NCBI GenBank assembly: GCA_013396525.1
Contig: VWYX01000252.1
Span: 80,937-144,936, forward strand
DNA from: Chaetorhynchus papuensis
Taxonomy: Eukaryota > Chordata > Aves > Passeriformes > Rhipiduridae
Length of the DNA: 64,000 bases
Direction: 5' to 3'
The notes beneath the pieces are model-generated. The model was not told where the DNA came from. It did no database searches and saw only the letters and a program-made list of their open reading frames with translations. A program made the position numbers and the translations under genes. The first letter of the stretch is position 1. Each line of letters opens with the position of its first letter. This document shows positions 48,001 through 60,000 of the stretch, in pieces.

Positions 48001-51000
48001 TTTGAGAAGAAAATTGCTTTCTGCTGTAATCTTGTGACTGATGAAAATTCTGATGTTTGAAGCTAAAAAATAGCGTCTCACTAGTTCGATGATTTCTGTT
48101 GCTTTTGGAGCCAAACACAGACTCCAGTGACTGGGTTTTGTGGCATGTAACAAACATCATTATTGATGGAGGAGTCTCTGAGAGGCACAGTGCAGCCTTC
48201 CAAAGCTTTATGCGCACACAAAGACTGGATTCAAAATTTTGAGTGTAACAACTGCACTGACTTTGTACTGAAAATATTTCGGGTGTATCATGATAGTTCT
48301 GCCTCCCCAGCTGATAACCCGACCTGGAGCGTCTTTGCCAGGCTACACTGCAGCATGAGAAACTTTCCTGAGCCTCAGTGCCTTCATCAGTGTCTCTACA
48401 AGACATCTTGTGACAGGGCCACTGCTTGTTTGTTCCCATAGAAACTGCCATCTGATCGTGGCAAACTGCACAAAGGCTCCTGCTGCAAACGCGGCGTCTA
48501 AAAATTCCTGAGTGTATCATCTAGATCTGGCATCTTGCTTTATTCCTCGCTTTCCTGGCAAAATCTCGGCCCCTTCCAGCTCAGCGTGCTCTACATCCCG
48601 TAGTGTTAATGCAATTGGCACCTTGAAAATAATCCTAGAACTGAAGCTTGATGGTGTCACCTCCTAATTGTGGTCTCCGAGGTGTTGGCAAGGGAGCAGT
48701 GTTTGCAGTCCCTGCCAGCAGCAGGATGATGCACATGGAGGCACTCGGTGCATCTGAAATAATAAATACTGAAAAAAAGGCATTTGATGCATTTGAAATC
48801 TTAGGTATTGTGAAAAAATTCCTTTTCTGCAAGTGTGTGGCTGTTGCTCTTGATTTATTTTGAATATCCAACTCGTTTGACTTTGGTATAGAAAAGAGCC
48901 AACACTTACAGGGTTAGGAAAATATCAGTACAAGTCTGTTTCAGAGCCCAGAATCCCATATTCCCGAATGGACCTGATGGCATATGGAGAGGAATAGCGA
49001 TTCCTTCCATCTTATCTGTTGCTGTAGATTTTGTGTGGCGATCGCGGCGTTGATATTTAACGTTCCTGCAGCTTTCTCGTTGAAGCAGGAGCTGTTACAC
49101 TTGTGAGTGTAGCTGCACACCCGACGTACGTGCTCGTTACAGCTCCCGTGCATGCCGTGGCTGCAGAGCCCGGCCTCCTCCCTGGAATGTGGGCAGGATC
49201 CGGAGCAGGACCCAGCACGGAGCCAGCGCCGCGCTCGGGCTGCGCGAGGAGCGGGGAACAGGCTGCCGGGGCTGAGTGAAAGGGATTGTTATATGGGATG
49301 ACAGATTCCTCTGGAGCTTGTTGCTGTTTGCAGAAGGGAAGCCAAGACATTGGTGCTTAATATCTTCCAGAAGTCCTTTGCTTTAACCCTTACGGAGCCT
49401 CAGGAAATCAATTGGAAGCCGGTGCAAAGGCTCCCTGTGGCTCCGGGAGCTTCTCCCAGGCAACCGGCAACGGGATGAGAGGATGTGGTAGCCCCAAGCT
49501 GCACCAGGGGAGGTTCAGGTTGGACATCAGGAGGAATTTCTTCACAGAAGGGGTTGTTAAACATTGGAAGGGGCTGCCTAGGGAGGTTTGCAGTCCCCAT
49601 CCCTGGAGGTGTTTAAGGAAGGACTGGATGTGGCACTCAGTGCTCTGGGCTGGATGACAAGGTGGGGATTGGTCACAGGTTGGACTCGATGATTTTGGAG
49701 GTCTTTTCCAGCCCAAATGAGTCTGTGATCGTGCTGCACGTCCTGGTGCAGTGCCAGGTGTTTTCCCGGGATGCAGTTTACGGCAGGAGGATTTCTGTGG
49801 CACACGGCAGGCTGGGGAGCCCAGCCAAGGGCGCTCCTGCTGTGCGTGTTGGCTTTGTCACTAAAAAATGGCCACTTTCTGTCATTAAAAAATAGCTGCT
49901 CTTGTGCTGCACCAGTGCTGGGTACTCCGTGCTCGTTAGACAGGAGTGAGGTGAGGTGTTCCCTCTCCTCACAGGAGACCTCTCGGTCCAAGCAGTGTTC
50001 TTTGCATGATAAGTATTGCTTAAAAAACCCCAAACCCTAATGTACAGTGAGTTCTCAACACATCACTTCATGCACACCAGCTTCTAAATTTCCTTATTTC
50101 CGAGCTTTGGTATTTTATAAGCCAGTAATTCAAACCTGCCTCTGACTGCACACTCTGTACCTGAAATGCACTATTTTTCCTTGTCTCTTGCATTTTTAGG
50201 TCACGACTGAATTAGAGCAAAATGACAGTCCAGGGAACTTTGTATAACACTTTCAAAACCTGCTTGTTGTAATATCCTGGCAGCTTTTTAAAGACTTGTC
50301 TTGATGTTTGAGCCAGGCCTTTCCCGTGAAACCTGGCAGGTCGACTCCGTGTCTCGTGGCCCCTCTGCTCTCAGGGACAGTCTCTGCTGGGGCTCTGTTC
50401 CACAGCAGCATTCCTGATGCATCTCCTGCTGTCACAGATTTCTTCCTGCGTGCAACTACATTTCCAAAACTCTGCTGCTAAGCAACTCTCTCCGAGGCTG
50501 GAGAGTAAGGCATGAGGAGCAGCTGAGGGAGCTGGGGGTGCTCAGCCTGGAGAAAAGGAGGCTCGGGGGGGACCCTCTCATTCTCTACAAATTCCTGATA
50601 GGTATTGGATTGGGCTGTGCAGGGCGGAGGTGGAGTCCCCATCCCTGGAGGTGTCCAGGGAAGGACTGGACGTGGCACTCAGTGCTCTGGGCTGGGGACA
50701 AGGTGGGGATCAGGGACAGCTTGGATTCAATGATTTCAGAGGGCTTTTCCAGCCTCAGTGGTTCTGAGATTCTTTAAATGATTCAGTGGCAATCTCAGGA
50801 GAGGTTTGGAGTCAGATTCCTGCATGGAGGTCAGTTGCAGTGTTCAACTGACATCTCCTGAAATAATACTGACAAATGGGTATTCAAGGTGTTGGTAAAC
50901 AGAACTTTATTTGTTTTCATGGGATGTTTAGGCTGCAGTGCCTGAATTGAGTGGAGAGCAATTAAGAAAGTGGTTTGAACGGGTGACCTGGACTGGAAGG

Positions 51001-54000
51001 GGACCAAGGTGGGCAAGTGTCCTCTCAGATTTTGGTTCACCTCTTGGCTTTGCTTGTCTGCAGGTGGCTGGGAGGCCAAGCTGTAGCTCAAGCAGGAGTC
51101 CAGTCAGGCCTGAGCAGAACTGCAGCGTTCCCATCTGCTGTCAGAGAGGCTGGATCCGAGCCTCCTTGGCCCAACAGTCGAGCTTACGTGACCGGGCTCT
51201 GATTTTTCACATCACATTTGTTAGTTAACCAGTTTGCATCGATTTAAATGCACCTCCATGAGCTTCTGCGCTCCTTTAAGTGCATTTAAAAACCGGTTTT
51301 AATTATCAAGTGCAGTCTTTGTGTAGTAAGTGCCAAGAGTGCTTTTAATTTGCATGGAAGCCATGGAGGTAGCGCTGCAGACTGTCAGCAGATCGTGGGG
51401 CTGTGCCACAGCCGTGTTCAGGGCTGAGCCTTCGTTCCTTCCACTCAGCATTGCCCTGTTACATCTCGCTAGAATTCCTGCTAATGCTACAAGCAGGAGC
51501 TTTTACAACCCGCCTTTTACCTCAGCCTCTTTTCCTTTAGCTTAAGTTGATTTTTAATACTTGGTTCTTAGATATTCTGCATTTATAGTCCAGGTATGGA
51601 GGAGCTGATTATCCCAGGCATGCAGCTCTTGGTGCCTGCTCTCTGTGGATGGACGTGTGGACGTATTTCAGCGTAGCAGTACTCACTGTAGGCTGGCATT
51701 TGTCAGTGTGGTTTGCTCCCTTCCCTCACCAGGATAAATAATTTTCCATACCACCTCTAATTCACGTTCCAACTCCTGTGAAGTTCTCGGCCTTGCATCT
51801 GGGAAACATTACAGGAATTTTACAAGGCTTCTGAACTAAAAACAAATTACTGGCATAAATGTCAGCTGAAGCTGTTGGGGCTGGAGGGGTTTTCTCCCGT
51901 AACAGAGTGCGAAATGAAAAGACAGAGAGGTCAGTGGGAATGCAGACACGGCACAGTGTGAACGCGGTGGAATTCAGGAGACAGGAGTGGTGTGGCCATC
52001 CTGTGCTGTGTTTGAGGTGGTTAGGTGTGGCTACCTGCAGTCTGCTGTGCCGAGACTTGCTCTGCCTTCGGCTCAATCCCGTGTAGGCTCTTGCTGTAGC
52101 CCAGGAGAAAAAGGCAGTGCTGGCTGGGACCAGGAGATTCACTGTCTGACCAGAACTTTAAAAAGCTCTAGAAGTCTTGTCATTAAGAAGGATAAAGGCT
52201 AGATGTGGTGTAGCTTAAAGGATTCCTGTGCTTAAGCTGTGGATAGCTGACCTCCTTGGTCACTGCTTGGTCCTCTGAGTCCTGGTCAGCCTGAAGCCCA
52301 GGGGACTTGCTGAGCAGCCATCAGGTTTTGTGGGGATATGTGGTAATTCCACGCATCCTGGCTATGCTCTTCCCAGCTCTGTGTGGAGTGCTGTGGCCTG
52401 TCCTTGTGCTCGGCCTCTTCCCAGGTCTGTGTTTGCAGCCCGAGGTGATGATTCATGGAGCTCGCCCTCGCAGCACCTCCCGTTTGCAGCGGGAGGTTCT
52501 TCATGCACCAGAATGGTTTGTTTATCTAATTGGCATCTCCAGCTCCCTTTCCCGTGCCTTTCTCTGCAATCCCAAAGCCCTTGATGCTGTTCAGCGTGCT
52601 CGGCTGTAGTGTCTGTCAGCCAGGGCAGGTAACTCCGAGTCTCTCTGTTGTTTCCCGCTGCTGCCCCAGGTGATGAAATAATGAGGAGAAGCTCTCCAGG
52701 AGGGTTTGGGACCTGGCATCCAGGTGAGTGTGACAAGTAGAGCTCTAGCAATGTGGCCAAGCTTTCTCGTGGCTTGCAGGGCATTATTTCTCCCTCGCTG
52801 TGGCTGAACATGACAGAATTTACCTGTCATCCCTTAAAACTTCCAGAATAGGGAAGAGTTTGCATTTGGGATTAAGTCACCATTGAACTGGCACTGAGGC
52901 TCCTGCTCTGAAGCAGCAAGTTTCAGGTGGGGGGCACTCACCTCTTGGACCTTTTTGATGGCTTCTGTTGGAAAAGAGAAGCTGCAGCTGCTGGCACAGG
53001 GTTAATCCAGGACTGGAAAAAGGAGGAATTCAGCACGGGTAAAAGCTGGGATCCTTGGGGGTGCTGTAGATGAGCTTCCTGTCCTGTGACATTTGTAAGC
53101 TGCTGTACATGCCCTGAAATGATGAGATTCTTTTACCTGGGTGTAGCTGGTTCTCTGAGCCGTAGATGTGAATGTGGGGTTTGTGCTTTGGCCACTGAAA
53201 TCCCGGCTGTGTTCCCTCTGGGACAAGGAAAGGTCACGGCAGAGCACAGCGCTCACACAAGCCGGGTATTAACATTGCAGCCGGCCAAGAGGATTTGGAT
53301 GTATTGACTTTTCTCGTAACACCATCAGTATTTTCTTCACCTTGTGCAAGACACAAGTCCCTGCATTGATTGTGCAGAGGGATGTGGACAAGGTGAGAAC
53401 TTCCTTCCTGAGCAAATGCAGCTTCTCTGTGCACATCTTCGTCCACAGTTTCCTGCTTTCAGTTGCTGCCAATATTTGCATTTGTGCCACCTTCGAAAGC
53501 CACTGATGTTGCTGCAGGCTGGCCTAGTTTTATTTGCTGTATCACTTTTAGTTAGGTAGGTCCTGCTGGTTAGTTAATTCCGAGGAGGAGATGCCCCTGC
53601 GTTACCCATGAGCTTGCCAGGAGAAGTCTGGGAATCGGCAGTGTCAGTGCTTCCTTTTTGTCGAGCGCTTTCTTATGACTAAAAGCTGTACAAATTGCCT
53701 ATTTGCATGGAGAGAGCTCGCTTTTAGTGACCCTAAACACACCAGCAGGCTTGTGCTGACAGCTTGCCTGAGAAACATGTGCCTCTGCCATCCGAGTGTC
53801 CATACGGAAGCGCGGCGTTGCTGCGGAGTGGCACCCACCCAGCTGAGCTCCCGAAAAGGGACACGACCTGCGGTAGCCTGGAGTTCACGTTGTGTTTTTA
53901 TCACGGCCGTGTGCCCATATGCCAGTTGAGTGCCTCTCTGTGTGGCTCATATACGTATCTCCAGTGTGTACTTCCTTACCCCTGTTTTCCCCCCTTCTCC

Positions 54001-57000
54001 GTTGTAATTCTGGTCTCTGCTCCTGGCGTTCTGAAGGTCCTGTGCAGCTTGGTATCTGCTTACAGGAGTGATTTTTACTCCTCCAGCAGCTGCTTAATCC
54101 AAACAGGCCGTGTTCCCGAGCTTCCCAAGTGTTTGTGGCAGGCAGGAGCAGCTGGGAAGAGTTGTTCCCTGTCAGCCCCTCTGACAGCTCACGTTGTCAG
54201 CGCAGCAAGGCTGCAGCAGACAGAGAGGAGGGGGCTCCTTTGCTAACTGCAAATGTGGGAGGAATTTGGGTGGATGAGCCTTCTCCAGGTTTATTCATTT
54301 ATTCCAAAGACCCTCTCTGGTGACAGCTCTCCGTGTGGCTGCTCTGTGCCACGTGCCCTCGGGGTGACACAGGAGCCGAGCTGCAGGGACACCTCATCCA
54401 TGGCAGAAGACACCCAGTGACTGTTTACTGAGTGTTTTCCAGGAGGAATCTGGAGCAGGAGGACTCCCCGGGACAGTTCTAGGAAATGTCTTGCTCCCAA
54501 ATAAACATGTTGATTTTCTCAATGCAGTCGGTTTGCCGGTGCCATCTGTTGGCTCCCATTCCATGGAGGAGATCCGTGCTGATTTACAGGAATGCCACTG
54601 CCATAATTACACTTTTACAGTGATCACTGATCAGGCTGAGCACATGGGCTCCTTTTGAAAGAAGTGGGGTTTTCTGATTTTCACTCAGGCCACTGCAGAA
54701 ACAACTGAACTGAAAGGGAAAAGGTGATTTCTTTATGCAATGATCACTCATGCAAGAAACTTTATTTATCACTGAATTACAGTTATAATTAGATCTATGG
54801 CATGAAGGAGGAGATGTTAGCCCAGGCCAGTGTCTCTGGCTTGTTCTTTTGTTCACAGCACAGAAATGAAAGGAAGCAGTGTCCCGTGGCTCCTTTCCAC
54901 TGAAAACAGACCGTGCTTCCACCTCTTTCCCTCTCCGAGCCTTTCCAAGCAGCTGGAGCAGTGCAGGGCACAGGGGCTGTCCTCTCCCTGCCCATCCGCC
55001 TGGGCACCCAGCAGTTCATTTCCCTTCCTGTTGGCAGGGCACTGTGGATTCAAGGAAGTCTGTCTGGATTATTATCCACACTCAGCTCAGAAACAAGATG
55101 TCCACATAAATTTTAACTCCTGCAGGTTGATATTCTCCTCTCTCCTATTTCAAGCCCTTGTGCCTCGTTTCAGAGCCCCTCACCTTGGCGTGCTTAGCAT
55201 GGTGGCTGCCAGATTTGAAAATCTGGTATCTCAGAGCAAGATAGGAATTTATAATGTTGTTTATATTACACTTTGGGAATTTCAGGAGAATCCTTTGAGT
55301 TTGAGAGTAAGAATTGTCAAGGCTTCGTGTGCTGGGCATGAAGGAAGTGGTCAGTGCTCAGGACAGAGGGGCAGCCTGGGCTCCTCCTCAGGAGCTCACA
55401 TCTCTGAGCATTTTGGGGTGCCCTGAAGCCATCTTGCTGCCTTGGCCTGAAATGTGCCTTCTGTCCCTCCTGACCTCCCGTGGGATGCAGTGGGATGTGC
55501 TGGTGTCAGGGATAACTGTGTGCTCTCTTTTGGCCGTCCAGAGTTTCAGTACCCCTCCTTCCACTTCCCAACTACCCCTTCTGCTTTCATGTGGTTGAAA
55601 TTTCCACTCCTCCCCACAAGGCTTTTACCTGGCGTGCACATATACTCAGCACAGCTTTAGGATCACAGGAATACAGAGCAGTGTTCTCACCAGGAGAAGA
55701 AAAATCTGGAAAAACAATGGACGAGCCACCTGGCTCTGGAGAGGGGGGCCTCCACAGTACCCTGCAGGTGTCAGTTTGAACACCTTACCTGCTCTCCACC
55801 AATTGTTTTTAGCGACTTGTCATTTCTCCCAAATAACAATTCTTTCCTCAAATTACTGGTGCAAGTTTTCCGTGGATGCAAGAAGGAATAAATGAACTGT
55901 TTACAAGTGGCGGGAACATTTTGTTAATTGGTAGCAGCATGCATGCTCCAGGCTTGGCATTTATCCTCCTGCCTGTAAGCTTCATTAACTTCTGATAAAA
56001 GAATAGTTAATTTCTCAGACTCCTTTTTTAGAGTATTTCATTGTTTAAGAATTTAGATCATGGTTTTCTTCCACTTCTACTTGTGCCTGAATTTGTGCTT
56101 TAATGATGATGTTTGGTCTTGCTCTCTATTTTATGTGGTGTTTGTAATCATGAGGGAATGCACTCGATTTTAACTCCTGAAACTGATTCTTTTTGCATAA
56201 ATAATAAATAATTTTTTTTTTAATATTTGGAGGCAGGGCAGTTATTGCCCTGGCAACGATTTTATCATAAAATAGGAAGGTTAGTTTTCACGTGCTTCAA
56301 ACTGTTCCCTTAAAGATCCTAAAGATCCTTTTGTTTGGTTGTTTTTCTCCAGTTTGTAATCTCCAATAAATAAAGAAAAAATAAAATAAAGGGCTGAATT
56401 CATTGTGGCCATTCCTTGTAACTGAGCTTTAGATGGAGTCAGTCTGGCTGGTGCAACCCGAGGACCTCAGCCAGTCTCTTTTCTGTTGAAATCCCAAATT
56501 GTCTTTCGAGGGAAGGGAGAATATTAGCCAGCTAGGAAATGCAGGAACAGATAAACCAACTTGGTCTGTTGTGGAAAATCTTTAAACCAGTCCTTCCCTC
56601 TGGAAAAAAAGTGATTCTCCAAAAGAACCCAAAGAGCAAAGCTCTGGAACAAACCAACTGCAGCTGCCCTGCAAAGCCCCGGGTGGAACATCAGCCCCAT
56701 CCCTGAAATTCCCTGCGTGTCCCTGCTGCCCAGCGCAGAGGGGATTTCCTACTTCCACCCTCGCATGGTCCCGAGGAAGCTCCGCATTTCCTGAAACCGG
56801 AGCGCGAGGTGGTTTCCCCAGGATTTTTCAGGAGACTTTTGCCTTTCATGTTGCCTGAGTTGCTGGAGGCATTTGTGTGGAATGAAAACATTTGGAAGAA
56901 ACCCCTTCAGGTCTCTCCTCCGCCTGACTCCTGAGGGTGGGTGTGGGTTTGGGGCTGCTTGGCTGAGCTCGGGATGAGATCCTTCACAGGAAGAACATCT

Positions 57001-60000
57001 CCTGAGTGCTGTTTGTCTTGCTTTGCTCCCGATCCAGGTATCGTGTGTCTTCTGGGCGTGGAGTTTCACTCACCGCGTGTAAATCCCGCAGCGTCACAAG
57101 GGGACAGGGAGGTGGCAGCCTGGTCCTCCCTGCCCCGGGTTATCAGGGAAAGCCAGAGGAATTCAGTTCTGTTGTGTCTGGCCCTACTGACCAAGCTGGG
57201 TGCAATCAGATGCTCTACATACCTTGAACTTGGCCGAGAGTGTCAGCTCGAGCCATGCAATGAAACTGGGAAATGAGATTTCCTTAGAGCAAATACAGAG
57301 CTGGGAATGAGTAAGGAGTTTAGGAATACTCCAGATCTGTGGATTTTCATTTACGTCTTTGGGCCTGAAAATGACTCATGTCTCTGGGTAGACATCTTGG
57401 CTTTGCTCTCGGAGGAAGCGTCTTTTAGCTTTTATGTATATTTATGCTCGAGCTTTACAAAAGCCCGTTCTTGCAGGAAAACCCTGCGTGAAAAGCATGT
57501 GGAGAGTGCTTCCCAATCCCCCTCTGACTCCCTTAACTTTCCCAGCTGTCTCCTGAGCGCTGTGCTTGGATCTTTGCGACGCAGATCCGCGGATCCCGCG
57601 CTGGGCTCGTCGCGGGGCTGCCGCGGGGCCGGCTCTGCACCCCGTTAATCACAGCCCCGGTGCCTGGCAGCCCCTGCTGCCGTTTCACCTCGTGCCTCGG
57701 CTCCAGCCCCGCTCCTGCCAGCAGCTCCCAGCGCCAAGTGCCAGACCTGGCTGCCGTTCAGCTCCCGGTGCTGCTGTAGGAAGCATGCTCAGTGACTTGG
57801 AAGGCTGGAAGCGTTCCTGCGCTCTGAATTAAAGGTTTCAAATGAAAGAAACAGCTTATTGTACTTGGGTGCCTTTTCGGGATTCTGCTGGGTTCTGCTC
57901 ACATGCAGGGCGGTTATTGCTCTGGCAGGGATTTGATCATAAAATATGGGGCTTAATTTTCATGTGCTTCAGATTGTTCCTTTAAAGAAAGATTCCCTTA
58001 AAGGATCTAAAGATCTTTTGTTTGGCTGTGTGTGTGCCTGTGAGAGCATCCCTCAGCCCTGCCCTTGGGGCTGGCACTAGGAGAGGGATGTGTGTTTGGG
58101 TCGTGTGCCCCTGTGGGTTCGTGCCCGTGGTCCTGGTACACTGCTGTGCACAGAGCACTTGTCCTTGTCCCTACTGGGCTCTGGGACAAGCTGAGCGTTT
58201 CTGTGTCAGATCTTTCTGGCTGTGCATCCTCAGTGGTTTTCGCGGCGGTGCTGCTTTGCATGCCCTTCCCCAGGCCTTTGCATGATCCTGCAGCCTTCCT
58301 GGGCAGGACTTGTGTAAATTAGGCTCCCCAGCAAAGCAACCAGGAGATTTGTAAAAGCGGTTCTTTTCCCAGGGAGAGCCATCTCCAAGCGAGAAAACCT
58401 GCTGGGGGATGGTAATTCATCCCACAAATCCCGAGACTGGAGCTGCTCGCTTGTTTCGTGGTGGGGAGGAAGATACTTAAGGCTGAAATTTGATTTAGAA
58501 GCGGCAAGGCAGATGTTCCTCTGCCAGGCAGAGCAGCTTTTTCTCTCAGCGGTTTTCTCCATCAAGGTTTCGCTCTGCCTTTTCTCTCCTGCTCATCCCG
58601 GCATTCTGGAAAAGATTCCCTTCCTTATTGTCTGTGTGTGGATGAAACAGGGCGCTCGGTGATCTTGAGGACAGGTGGTTCTTAGCACAGAAGTGTCTCC
58701 ACCTTTGGAGTCTGGTGGTTCTACAGTCCATGCTCAAAGGAGCTGGAAGCTGCCAGCGCCAGGGAGGTGGAGGGAAAACCTTGGAGACTGGGGAGCAGCT
58801 GACTGGGAGCACTTAGACTTGTCTGAGCTCCACTAGTGTAGCGTTACAGAGCACTTCTGGTTTAAAACAGATAAATAAATACCTCAATTGTTAGAAGCCT
58901 GACACTGTCCCCATTCCCATCCCTGCTGGGGTTTATCAGCCCTGGTGCAGGGAGCTGGTGTGTGGATAATGCAGCTGGGTCAGTAACTTCTCTTTTGTTT
59001 CCCCTCTGCCAGGTTGCGATAAAGATCATTGATAAGACTCAGCTGGATGAAGAGAACCTGAAGAAGATATTTAGAGAAGTCCAGATCATGAAGATGCTTT
59101 GCCACCCACATATCATCAGGCTGTACCAGGTAGGAGCACTCTGCAACCAAGTTTTCATCCCTTGACTCTATGTCAATGCTGTGCAGTAACACTTTCTCCA
59201 GAGTTATCCCTCCATTCCTTCTACGTGGAACTGGGAAAGTCCTTTATGTTTTCGAGGTCTCAAAGTGCTTTGATTGGAGGGGCAGGGGGAAAGTGTAGCT
59301 AATCCTTCTCTTTTCTGGGACATCGTGCTTCCGCTGTGGGCTGGCCTCCTGCCACTTGTTTATGGCCATTGTGTGCTTCTCAGTTTCCCAGTTGAAACCG
59401 GATGCAGGTTCCCCTTCTCTCTTCAAGGGAGGGAGTAAATCTCACCTGGGAGCAGGACGGGGCTCTCCTCTCCCTGCCCAGCTCCCTGTGGCCCCCCAGG
59501 CCCTGCTGCTCTGCTCAGCCCTTTCCTGGAAGGGGATCAATACTGGCGGCAGACTTGCTTTTGAATATTGTTTGCAGACTTTTTCTCCAGCTTGTTTGAC
59601 ATTTTTTTTTTTGTCTGCAAACAAAACCCCCAGAGGCAGAAGCCACGTGGTCTGCCCTTTACACAGGTACCTGGGGGTGCCCCTGTGCGAGGAGGGTGCA
59701 GCAGAGGGATGGGAGCAGAGGAATAAAGGACTCTGTTTCCCACCTGTGCTTGAGAGATACGAGTATTTATTTGGGCTCCAAAGAGTTAAAACTGAGTAGA
59801 AGTGACAGAGGTTAATATTTAGCTACTTTGGCCAAACCATGTGTGAGATGCTTGCAGGGACTGTGGCATTTTCAAGGTACTTGGGGAGTGCTTCTTTGCA
59901 AACTGACTCCTTAAACCTTTTTTTTTGAGCCAAAAACCCTTTTTAAACCTATTTTATTCCATCTAAAGCTTTTGATGTGATACTGAAGAGGCAACACTTG

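Larger units (their letters stand above)
24268..59012 (+). other. SIK3: SIK3 intron 1 (34.7 kb)
   Basis: Long intron between exon 1 (donor AAG|GTGAGT) and exon 2 (acceptor cctctgccag). Composition falls from CpG-rich near exon 1 to mixed and AT-richer DNA. It contains six CR1 fragments, a few short tandem repeats, a duplicated 115-bp segment and one coding-like segment, listed separately. No tRNA and no recognisable nested gene were found on either strand. Confidence 0.85.

Noticed and set aside
54830..55426. 198-codon plus-strand open frame in SIK3 intron 1
   Set aside because: Composition typical of random open frame. No motif or splice support.
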